Assembly: GCF_030730875.1 (NCBI RefSeq)
Contig: NZ_JAVAMA010000008.1
Location: 124,001-188,000, forward strand
DNA: 64,000 bases
Origin: Sphingomonas sp. DG1-23
GTDB taxonomy: Bacteria; Pseudomonadota; Alphaproteobacteria; Sphingomonadales; Sphingomonadaceae
Direction: 5' to 3'
Shown: positions 57,006 to 64,000 of the stretch, one piece after another
Layout: each line of letters begins with the position of its first letter
Numbering within the stretch: the first letter of the stretch is position 1
Program-made: the position numbers and the translations under genes
The notes under the pieces: model-generated
What the model was told of the DNA's origin: nothing
The model's database searches: none
Seen by the model: only the letters and a program-made list of their open reading frames with translations

Positions 57006-58359
57006 ATGTCGCCCGACCTCGCCATCTCTTCGCTCCACGCGACGCTCGTACAACGGGACACACCGGAGACGGTTGCGGAGCTGATTGGCCGGGCGCTACC
57101 GGCTGAACTCGCTCGCCGGCTGGAGCGTGCCATCCACAATCGCGTGGCCGCTTCCGTGCGGCGCATCTTTGGCTGGTCGTCCATGCGCACGGTGTTTCGG
57201 CCACCCGTGAAACATGAGGACCGGTTTGCGAAAGCTCGCGAGCTCGCACTGCTTTTCTTGCAGGCTGGATTGCCCGAAGGGAATGACCCGGACGAACTGG
57301 AACGCATGCTGGAGGAATTCAACCGACTGATCAGCAAACGCCCCGGAGCAGCAAGCTTCAGGGAGGACCGGCTTGATCGCCGACAGCGAGCTGGCCGTGG
57401 GCTGAAGCTTTCTCGTCGTCGTTACGACAAGATGTTCCGACTGGCCGGCCGACTGGAGGCGAAACTCGCCAGACTTCGAACCGAGAGGCAAAGTATCGGC
57501 TGCTGCTCGTCTCGAAGGCCGGGCTCGCGCCTGAGCTGACCGTCGAGCACTTCGCCGGCAGCGTGCCGACGGCAGCGTTCGTCGCCTATTACGCCGCACG
57601 CATGAAGCTGCGCAGTGAGTTCACGATCCAACGCCAGCAAAGTGCTTTCGATGACATGGCCGCCACACTGCTGGGCATTTGTGGGGAGGACGCAGGCACC
57701 AGCTGGTACGCGATCGCGCACGTGTTCCCCCGCGCCGACGTGCTGGCGCGCCTGAATGAAGAGCAGAAAGGCGAGTTGCTCGGCCGCTGGTTTGCGATCC
57801 TGTGCGAGCTAGCCGAGCGGCTGGAGGCCGCCTGGCGAGCCACGGACATTGACCTCGAAACCATGATCGTTCGCCGCGGCAACGACTCCTCGACCTGGAA
57901 CCTGTTTGCGGGCGCTTGGAACCGGGCAAGCGACCACTGGATCGCGCCGGTTGAAGCGCTAGGGCTCGATGCAATCTTTGACGATATGCTCCCGGGCAAG
58001 GTGATGCGGCTAATGGCGGCTGATGTCGCCGCGTGGCACCGCTCGGCGGGCGGGGCCATCCACCCTGCACGGTCGTCTGGCGTGAACTGCCTAAGCCATG
58101 GGAGGTGCTGCGGCTGGAGACGCCGTGCAGCCGCTTCAACGTAGAGGCGGCGTGTGCCCGCGCCGGCGTCGATCCATTGAAGAGCGGCTGGTCTGCCGCG
58201 CGACCTCGAACGACCGTGGCAGCGTTCCGGCCCACCCCGGAACTGGTACACGGTGTAGATGTTGGCAGCCCTTACATGGCCACATTCCTGCGCCGCTTAG
58301 GCGCTTTCAGCGGGCGACCGCTCCGGCCGGATGTCCTGCGGGACGTGCAGGACCATTGA
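57006..58359 (+). pseudogene. unknown protein gene split over three frames, upstream of the tRNA-like pair
   Basis: Three frames read as one protein of about 450 aa: MSPDLAISSLHATLVQRDTP...LARLRTER (57006-57488), then AKYRLLLVSKAGLAPELTVEHFAG...RSAGGAIHP (57488-58066), then TVVWRELPKPWEVLRLETPC...RDVQDH (58069-58359). Both junctions equal a loss of one base (near 57489 and 58067). The protein is soluble, basic at the start and helical; I do not recognise the family. It may be decayed, wrongly sequenced at two sites, or use -1 shifts. The stop is 32 bases before the first tRNA-like gene, so a common transcript is likely. Confidence 0.6.
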
Positions 58360-58391
58360 CGAGCGGCGGGAGCTTGAACCAAACGGGCATT

Positions 58392-58468
58392 GCCGTCCGA
58401 TAGCTCAGTGGCAGAGCACTCGGCTCTAGGTCCGACGGGATGCTGGTTCGAGCCCAGCTCGGACGGCA
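58392..58468 (+). tRNA. tRNA-like gene 1, 8-nt anticodon loop
   Basis: Cloverleaf: acceptor GCCGTCCGA/TCGGACGGC (58392-58400 with 58459-58467; 7 standard pairs extended by 2), TA at positions 8-9, D-arm GCTC-AGTGGCA-GAGC, anticodon stem TCGG/CCGA (plus a C.C pair at its base), loop CTCTAGGT (8 nt), 5-nt variable loop, T-arm GCTGG-TTCGAGC-CCAGC. Read from conserved U33, the anticodon is CUA (amber) or the four-base CUAG; other registers give AGG. CCA is not encoded. If the acceptor is trimmed to 7 pairs (58394-58465), the discriminator is G58466. The paralogue's compensating changes support the fold. Confidence 0.75.
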
Positions 58469-58510
58469 CCGTAGCTTGCGCTAGGGAGCTTTGATCGTCA
58501 GATTACGATC

Positions 58511-58587
58511 GCCGCCCGGTAGCTCAGCGGCAGAGCGGCCGGCTCTGCACCCGGCTGGACGCTGGTTCGACCCCAGCCCGGGCGGTA
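58511..58587 (+). tRNA. tRNA-like gene 2, 8-nt anticodon loop
   Basis: Same architecture and length (77 nt) as the first copy, 42 bases downstream. Acceptor GCCGCCCGG/CCGGGCGGT (first pair G-U), D-arm GCTC-AGCGGCA-GAGC, anticodon stem GCCGG/CCGGC (5 pairs), loop CTCTGCAC (8 nt), variable TGGAC, T-arm GCTGG-TTCGACC-CCAGC. From U33 the anticodon reads CUG (Gln) or four-base CUGC; a shifted register gives GCA (Cys) or UGC (Ala). No encoded CCA. Compensated changes against copy 1 (T-A to C-G and A-T to G-C in the acceptor, T-A to C-G in the anticodon stem) show that both fold as RNAs. Confidence 0.78.
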
Positions 58588-59139
58588 ATCAAGATGCCGG
58601 AAGTTAAACGCGATAGCGAACTGCGATACAGGGCGCATGCCCCCGTGACTTTTATGTTCGCATGTCCGTGATATCCCCATCAGTGGGACGACGATTTTTC
58701 GGAATCGCCGGCCTCGTCGGCGAATGGGACGCATAACGGTTGCGAGCCGTGCCGCATCGTGCCGTAAAATCTCATGCGAAGTGTGGGGAAAAGTGTGGGG
58801 TAGCCGGCGGTTACAGATACGATTCTGCGGGTGAATCAACCAGATACGGAATGTTTTGGGATTCCTCCCGCGCTTCCCGAACTTCAGCGTCGCGGTCAAT
58901 CATCGCATGTCAATCAATATCGAGAGGTCCGCGTTGAGTCTGGCGAGACCAAGGTGTCGGGAACCGTGGATTGCGCACCGGCAGCCCTTGGGCCCGCAAG
59001 GCTGCTAACAGTCGTTCGCCCAGTACGGAACTAAACTATCCTGTGGAGTTTCATCTGTGGCAGGGCGTGCCCAGTCGCCAGCGGGAATGCAGGCTTGAGC
59101 GAGGACGCCCCAGCTTGCATGCTCAGTTCGGCTGACCCG
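58588..59139. other. intergenic stretch after the tRNA-like pair
   Basis: About 550 bases with no supported gene. It carries a direct repeat GTGTGGGG-AAAA-GTGTGGGG (58781-58800), similar to the G-rich tract at 56745. Tracts like this are often seen near integrase attachment regions in alphaproteobacteria, but no integrase is next to it. Confidence 0.4.
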
Positions 59140-59373
59140 CTATTGGCGATGCTGATTGCGGAGCCAACCGAAGACACGAGCTGCGGTCTCACGGCGTGGC
59201 CTGCGTCCATCCCGAACGCTGGCTACGAAATTGGGGTCTCCCACAGCCTCTCGGCCGAATCGGGAAACTGACATCTTCGTGTTTCGGAGATGCTCCTCGA
59301 TTGCGCCAAGCAATAAATCGCGCGTGCGGCCCGGCGGCTCCCAAAAGCGAGGATCATCTTGAAATATAGTCAA
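59140..59373 (-). CDS. small DNA-binding-like protein (RFGREAVGDPNFV motif)
   Basis: About 77 aa. LLLGAIEEHLRNTKMSVSRFGREAVGDPNFVASVRDGRRPRRETAARVFGWL follows the layout of a compact HTH protein common in alphaproteobacteria, in which a first helix is followed by M-S-x-x-R-F-G-R-E-A-x-G-D-P-N-F-V and a basic R-x-G-R-x-P turn. The likely start is TTG 59373 (GAAGGA 6 nt upstream); an ATG at 59448 would add 25 odd residues. Probable transcription regulator of unknown target. Confidence 0.65.
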   Translation of the reverse strand: MTIFQDDPRFWEPPGRTRDLLLGAIEEHLRNTKMSVSRFGREAVGDPNFVASVRDGRRPRRETAARVFGWLRNQHRQ

Positions 59374-59529
59374 GATCGTTCCTTCGAAAATTATGTTCCC
59401 GCCGTTCACAAGACATCTTCGCTCCCCAAGAACACGGCGACAGAGCATCTCGCGATTGCAGGGGCGAAGATCTGCCGCGCCAAGGCGCGACAGATCAGGG
59501 TTCTCAAATCTTATGCTGGCCGAATTCCC

Positions 59530-60585
59530 TCATGCGAACTCATAGACGATCACCAACCCCGCGGCTCCGGCGCCGCCCGATCTGGCCGGCATATTTGCGA
59601 GGTTGCACGCGCCACCGCCGCCGGATCCATAGGGTAGCGACGAATTCCCGCTGCCCGTATTCCCGTTCAAGCTCCCGGACGAACCTGCGCCGAATAATGT
59701 CGCGCCCCCACGTCCCCCAGCTGCGGAAGTCGGGTGGAGCGCCAGGCCGAGGCCACCGCCTTCCCCCGAGCCGCCAGCAATGTTGTTACCGGTCGGCGGC
59801 GTGCTTGCGTTGCTTCCCCAGGTAATGGCTGGCGTGCTGACGGCGTCGCCGACCGTCCCTGCCGCACCCCCGGGTGCTATCAGCAGGCTTCCGAAGCTCG
59901 AGGTGTTGCCCGCTGCGCCGGCTCCACCCGAAGCGGACGCCGCTACGCCAGCGGCAACGGTCACCGTGACGCCGGAGAAGTCGGACGTGAACCGGCCGCG
60001 CCCGTAAGAGCCGGCACCGCCGCCGCCTCCGGCTGACATCTGTCCCGAACTGGTGGCGGCACATCCGCCGCCGCCGCCGCCGCCGCCAAGGGCGTCCACG
60101 ATAACACTCGTGGTGCCTGGGGTCGGCGTATAGGTCCCGCTAGCCGCGAAGCGGCGGACGTTGAGCAGCGACCCGACGCCGGTCCCGCTGACGCTGAAGT
60201 CGCGCTCGTCGACGATCATCTCATCGGTGATCGCGAGGGTCCCGGGAACGAGCAGGACCTGCGCGACGGGGATGAAGCTGGCGGGGATCGCCGGCGGCAC
60301 TGGTGATGCTGCGGGGGTGCCGGGGAGCACGGAGACCACGCCGGTTGCAGCGTTGACGACGACACGGTCGATCCGGGGATTGCTCGCGGGCGCGGTGAAC
60401 GGCCCCACGAGCTGTTTCGTCGTTTCGATCAAACTAGGGCCGGCGCGCACATGACCGGCGTCGAGCACGATCGCCATCGACGCCGGCTCGCCAGCGTGCG
60501 GCGCAAAAGCGGCGCCGATTCGCGCGAGGACCGCGAGGTCGCCATCAACGGCGTTCGACGGCAAAATGAAGCGGGAAACTGACAT
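59530..60585 (-). CDS. phage tail-fibre-like glycine-rich protein
   Basis: A 351-aa protein. The N-terminus (MSVSRFILPSNAVDGDLAVLARIGAAFAPHAG...) is a structural domain with SFIPVAQVLLVPGTLAITDEMI, like phage tail/base attachment proteins. The C-terminal half is a glycine-rich, low-complexity shell (ALGGGGGGGGCAATSSGQMSAGGGGGAGSYGRG) ending GAAGLVIVYEF, typical of glycine-rich tail-tip or receptor-binding proteins. AAGGAG lies 8 nt before ATG 60585. No other phage genes are next to it, so it is a lone cargo or a remnant. Confidence 0.7.
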   Translation of the reverse strand: MSVSRFILPSNAVDGDLAVLARIGAAFAPHAGEPASMAIVLDAGHVRAGPSLIETTKQLVGPFTAPASNPRIDRVVVNAATGVVSVLPGTPAASPVPPAIPASFIPVAQVLLVPGTLAITDEMIVDERDFSVSGTGVGSLLNVRRFAASGTYTPTPGTTSVIVDALGGGGGGGGCAATSSGQMSAGGGGGAGSYGRGRFTSDFSGVTVTVAAGVAASASGGAGAAGNTSSFGSLLIAPGGAAGTVGDAVSTPAITWGSNASTPPTGNNIAGGSGEGGGLGLALHPTSAAGGRGGATLFGAGSSGSLNGNTGSGNSSLPYGSGGGGACNLANMPARSGGAGAAGLVIVYEFA

Positions 60586-60791
60586 CAAGGATCTCCTTTG
60601 CACGATGGCCTCTGAACAAGCAGGCCAGCTCCACCTTGTGGAACAAAAGGAGAACTCTACGTCCTTTTCCTACAATTCTCCTACAAAATTACTCGCGGGC
60701 ATTTTTTTGCCGAGGGCAGATGCGTGTCTGGCGAAGACGGTGGTCGCTTGTGGCGCCGACCGTCCCGGCAAACCCCACAGCACCCGGCCGA
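60586..60791. other. intergenic region, FkbH-like 3' side to tail-like gene
   Basis: About 200 bases, AT-rich in the middle (ATTTTTTTGCC near 60708-60718). It likely holds the promoter of the glycine-rich gene. No gene is supported. Confidence 0.4.
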
Positions 60792-62363
60792 TTAAGCCGC
60801 AGCCGCGTCCATCGACTTGACGTGGGAATACCAGATGTCGACCCAACGGGCGACGGTCTCCAGCGCCGCGGGGCGATGATGGTTTACGTCGACCATCGCT
60901 TCCGGACCGCAAATCTCCTGGATGTCGAGCGTCGTAACGCACGGATATTGCTGGACGGCATCTCGCCACAGCGCGTTATAGCGGATAGTCCGCTCGCGGG
61001 TCAGTCCTTCCGGTCCATATTGGTGGCCCGGCAGATTTTCTGGGGGCAACAGGACGAGCAGGTTGATGCCGCGCTTCTGGATGCGTTCGCACATCCGCTG
61101 CAGGCAGGTTTGATAGAGTTCGCCGTCGAGCAGGTGCGCGAGTTCAGGCCAAGCCTCATCCTTGTAATCGGTCCCGGCCCCATATGCGAGAAAAGGCGGC
61201 AGATCTGCGTCGTCGACGGTCTCGTCGGCGAAGCGCTTGAGATCGAACAGCCGCGGCCAGATATCGAAGTCGATCTCCGCCCGCGCCTTGCTGTAATGTG
61301 CCAGGCCGCCGGATTGACATGCACACATGATCCGGAGTTGCGGCTTGGCCGTGATTCCAAGCCCCTGGCCTGCAAACAGCGACTGACGGGTTTCCGGATC
61401 CTCATACGATCGTTCGGTAACCCATTGGGCCTCGGACCAGCCAAACCGCTGCCGCCACGCGGCCGGGACTACCTTCTCGGGGAAGAATTTTCCGACCACG
61501 CGGAGAGCGAAATTCTCGATCCCCATGTGCATGACACGGCAGGAAAACACGAAGTGGCGAAACTGGCAGGTATTGCGATCGATCATCACGAAACCGACCA
61601 AGCCGTGGTCCCCATATTTGTCTTCGACAAAAATCGACCAGCAATAATAGTTCAGATATCCCGACGTGATCTCGTTGCGCAGGACATCTGCATCGATCCG
61701 CGACTGCGTGTAATTCAGCTGGTTCGAACGGTTCACTAGCTCGACGATCCTGTCGATGAAGTCGAGGTTCGCCATCATCGCGACCGGACAGGCTCGTATC
61801 TCGCACGAGTGCAGAAACTCCTCGTCGGACAAGGGGCCGACGGCAAGTCGATCCTGCTTTCTCTGCTCGAGTTGGCGATATTCCGCGAGGCGGTTGCGGC
61901 TGGCAGGCTGGTCGGCAAGGATCGCTTCGAGCGCCTCGTCGCTTCCTGGTGCCGTGATATCGAGGACGTTGAGCTCGGGAAGGACGAACTTTGCCTCGTG
62001 CAGATTGATCGGATTGTCGTCGATGAACAGGGTGTCGGCAGCACGAAGCTGCATGTCGGCGAGCAATCCGGCGATCGCCTGTGGCTTCGGCTCGAAAGCA
62101 ATCTTGGGGAAGACGAACTCGTCCCAAAGTCCAAGATCGGTGAGTTTCGCTCGGGCGCCTTCGAAGCTGTTCTTTGAGCAAATCGAAGACACGACTCCGT
62201 GGCGATTGAGCGCCCGAATCACCTGCGCCCGCCGCTCGAACAATTCCACGTCATCGCCTTCGGCCAGCGTCCCGCGCCACAGCGTGTCGTCAAGGTCCCA
62301 GATGACCAACTTGACCAAAGCCTCTACCTCTTCGCTCGAACGAACCGTTTTTCTCGCACTCAT
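60792..62363 (-). CDS. FkbH-like HAD-IIIC protein with GNAT-like and extra C-terminal domains
   Basis: A 523-aa protein. HAD-IIIC phosphatase domain: VKLVIWDLDDTLWRGTLAEGDDVELF (DxDxT), VSSICSKNS, FPKIAFEPKPQAI (Lys) and LFIDDNPINLHEAKF. A GNAT-like middle (VELVNRSNQLNYTQSRID, YGDHGLVGFVMID) follows, as in FkbH-type glyceryl-transfer proteins. Then 190 residues with FGxGxDYKD and RMCERIQKRGINLLVLLPPENLPGHQYGPEG, resembling an SGNH-like domain. Such proteins load acyl groups in polyketide or surface-glycan pathways. ATG 62363 is preferred to upstream starts in a low-quality frame. No biosynthetic neighbours here. Confidence 0.78.
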   Translation of the reverse strand: MSARKTVRSSEEVEALVKLVIWDLDDTLWRGTLAEGDDVELFERRAQVIRALNRHGVVSSICSKNSFEGARAKLTDLGLWDEFVFPKIAFEPKPQAIAGLLADMQLRAADTLFIDDNPINLHEAKFVLPELNVLDITAPGSDEALEAILADQPASRNRLAEYRQLEQRKQDRLAVGPLSDEEFLHSCEIRACPVAMMANLDFIDRIVELVNRSNQLNYTQSRIDADVLRNEITSGYLNYYCWSIFVEDKYGDHGLVGFVMIDRNTCQFRHFVFSCRVMHMGIENFALRVVGKFFPEKVVPAAWRQRFGWSEAQWVTERSYEDPETRQSLFAGQGLGITAKPQLRIMCACQSGGLAHYSKARAEIDFDIWPRLFDLKRFADETVDDADLPPFLAYGAGTDYKDEAWPELAHLLDGELYQTCLQRMCERIQKRGINLLVLLPPENLPGHQYGPEGLTRERTIRYNALWRDAVQQYPCVTTLDIQEICGPEAMVDVNHHRPAALETVARWVDIWYSHVKSMDAAAA

Positions 62364-63037
62364 TATAGAGGAACGCCAACCATCGTGAGGGCGTTGCGCT
62401 CGGATAATGCCTTGGACTGGCTCCGCCCGGTGCGGCGCTGCAGGATCATCATCGCGGGCTGACCTGAGCGAAACAAGGTACCGACTTCGGGTGTTTAACC
62501 GAACGGCCTTCCGACCGGTGGCGAAAAGCTTATGGGGCAGGCCGGCCATTCGCTGGGGTGGCGCATCGTTCGCCATAAACTTCTACTATGGCAAGAGTTG
62601 TTGTCAGTTGCCGGGACGACGCTTCGCTCAAGCCGATTTCAATGAACAAAATCGATGCGGGCTGGAAGGAGTTGCGGAATTCTGAAGACCGCGTACTCCA
62701 GCGCCGTCTCCAATGAAGCGCTTGGGCGCTCGGTGCTCGCCCCAAAATCGATCATTAAAGTAGTCCCAAGGCGCTTTGTCAGATCTCCGAACTTAGATGG
62801 GATCGTAAGTGGGACCGAAATGTCGCTTGTCTAGAAATGTCCCGGGCTATCAAACAGGTAGAAGGAAGTGGCGGAGAGGGTGGGTGACGAGCGGCAGAAG
62901 TAGGGCGCTGCAGGCTGGCAGCGTCCAGAATCGATGCGCGCAATAGCTGCCGTTCCGCAGCGGGCCGCCGTCAGCGGCAGTTTCCGCCCCCGGTTGCAGA
63001 CGTTGCCACCCATGTAGAAGCTGTGCAGTCTGCAGCT
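62364..63037. other. intergenic stretch
   Basis: About 670 bases with no supported gene. Frames on either strand lack an SD and coding character. It probably carries the divergent promoters of the FkbH-like gene and the secreted protein gene. Nothing else is visible. Confidence 0.4.
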
Positions 63038-63913
63038 ATGAAGACGAGCGTAATTGGGGCCTCTATCGTATTTCTTCTCTTTTCGACAGATGCCGCATCG
63101 CAGTCCGCCGCATTGAAGAGCGAAGCGTACGAGATCACAAAAAGCTACAAGGCGTCCGATGAGGCGAGCGATGGCTCGTCCGGAAGCTCGAACGGCAGGG
63201 ACACGCTGCTGGAACGCGTGATTGCCCGACGGGACGGCGGCATTGAACTTGAATATGATCTGCCGGACGATGCAACTCCTCAAGACAGGGCTCGCAACTG
63301 GCAGTTCCCGGCTCGCGTATTCGAGCCGCTGGCCGGCCCGAAGCAATTGCTCAACGCGGATGCGCTCCAACGCCGTCTGGAGCATTGGCTCAAAGCGGCC
63401 AAATGGGATCGGACTGCCTGTGGTCGATGGATATTCACGTGGAATGCCTTCCGCATAGAATGCGATCCGCAGTCGGTCATCGGACTGCTGGCAGAGTATG
63501 ATCTGACATCGCAGAATCTTCGCCCGGGCACCTTGTATCTCGACGTACGGGCCACCGAGCCCCAACCCCTTGCGAGGAAAGAGGATAGCTCTGCGGGGGT
63601 AACCTTCATCGTGGTTGCCAAGATCGATCCCGGCAAGGTCCGCCTTGAACGCGCCGAAGCCGACGTCGCCGTTGGAGAAATGACGCAAGAGCCGTTGAGC
63701 CGGGAGGCTGCGCTTCGTGAGCGGATGAAGGAACAGGTCTCAGGGTCTGTCGTCGTGACATGGGACGTCGACGATGCCGGAGCCCCGAGGAAACGAACGA
63801 AGACGATAGCAGTCGAGATCAAGCGGCCGGATGGCACGGTGGAGAAGCGGATGAGGACAGAAATTGTCGAGCGGCGACGCGTGCCGGCAGAGATGCACCG
63901 CAACGGCAGCTAG
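63038..63913 (+). CDS. secreted/periplasmic protein of unknown function
   Basis: A 291-aa protein with signal peptide (MKTSVIGASIVFLLFSTDAASQSAA). The middle is rich in charged residues (RRDGGIELEYDLPDDATPQDRARNWQFPARVFEP, then WDRTACGRWIFTWNAFRIECDPQSVI with two Cys). The C-terminus is basic and beta-rich. I do not recognise a family. ATG 63038 fits the signal peptide; a GTG at 63023 would add 5 residues. It stands alone. Confidence 0.7.
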   Translation: MKTSVIGASIVFLLFSTDAASQSAALKSEAYEITKSYKASDEASDGSSGSSNGRDTLLERVIARRDGGIELEYDLPDDATPQDRARNWQFPARVFEPLAGPKQLLNADALQRRLEHWLKAAKWDRTACGRWIFTWNAFRIECDPQSVIGLLAEYDLTSQNLRPGTLYLDVRATEPQPLARKEDSSAGVTFIVVAKIDPGKVRLERAEADVAVGEMTQEPLSREAALRERMKEQVSGSVVVTWDVDDAGAPRKRTKTIAVEIKRPDGTVEKRMRTEIVERRRVPAEMHRNGS

Positions 63914-64000
63914 CCACCCGATTTCGCCGTTCGACGGCGGAGTCCCGCCCCGTTGGGTGCGAGTGTCTGGATTGGGGTGGTAACCTGCCCGTTTGCTTTC

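Noticed and set aside
57006..58359. The idea that the 8-nt-loop tRNAs decode the frame breaks of the upstream gene by +1 shifts
   Set aside because: Both breaks require -1 (or +2), and no CUAG or GCAG codon lies at the joins in a register that would fix them. In-frame CTA-G occurrences at 57809 and 57959 would break, not restore, the natural frame.
58498..58899. 133-codon minus-strand frame covering the second tRNA-like gene
   Set aside because: It runs through the tRNA in antisense and has no SD or domain. Chance frame.

Overview
The window comes from a high-GC alphaproteobacterium, most likely a sphingomonad. The evidence is an imuA-imuB-dnaE2 mutasome, SOS boxes of the alphaproteobacterial form GAAC-N7-GAAC, large TonB-dependent receptors, DUF3606, GH43 and AAHS-type genes, and codon use rich in third-position G/C. 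It looks chromosomal (or from a very large replicon), with accessory segments set into conserved blocks.

Layout. 1-10.2 kb is accessory. It holds two tandem dCTP deaminase/dUTPase-like genes (the first runs off the left edge), an AlpA-type regulator pair, a secreted two-gene RHS/YD-repeat system ending in a GHH nuclease toxin with an immunity gene, a dead IS5-type transposase, and a deletion scar joining the 5' part of a TonB-dependent receptor to the 3' end of a conjugation gene (trbI) plus its DUF2274 partner. 10.4-17.3 kb is the LexA-controlled imuA-imuB-dnaE2 cassette, with two unknown genes between imuB and dnaE2. 17.5-24.1 kb carries a tiny ORF with a perfect Shine-Dalgarno sequence, a DksA/TraR-type zinc finger gene, a porin divergent from chrB-chrA (chromate response), a DUF3606 gene, and a divergent pair of SRAP (YedK/HMCES-like) genes sharing a second LexA box. 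24.2-34 kb carries an atypical tyrosine recombinase, a broken LysR gene, a TetR-SDR-MFS unit with a twin-palindrome operator, a hydrolase with an AraC regulator, and a DUF2384 pair.

34-49.5 kb is a catabolic block. It contains an ornithine cyclodeaminase-like gene with an IroE-like esterase and a divergent AsnC regulator. It also contains a YtcJ amidohydrolase, a TonB receptor and a MalT-like LuxR regulator, divergent from a tightly overlapping hydantoinase/DUF917/NCS1 permease/PaiB operon. Together these suggest uptake and ring opening of a nitrogen heterocycle such as a hydantoin or thiohydantoin. 48.3-54 kb is a second catabolic unit: CoA transferase, aldehyde dehydrogenase, SDR, IclR regulator and AAHS transporter. 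54.4-56.5 kb is a GH43 and esterase pair for plant polysaccharide.

56.5-64 kb is accessory again: a three-frame broken gene followed at once by two paralogous tRNA-like genes with 8-nt anticodon loops, then a small DNA-binding-like protein, a glycine-rich tail-fibre-like protein, an FkbH-like HAD protein with an extra C-terminal domain, and a secreted protein of unknown role. The tRNA pair is the most unusual structure in the window. The SRAP pair, the split secreted RHS toxin and the tandem deaminase genes come next.
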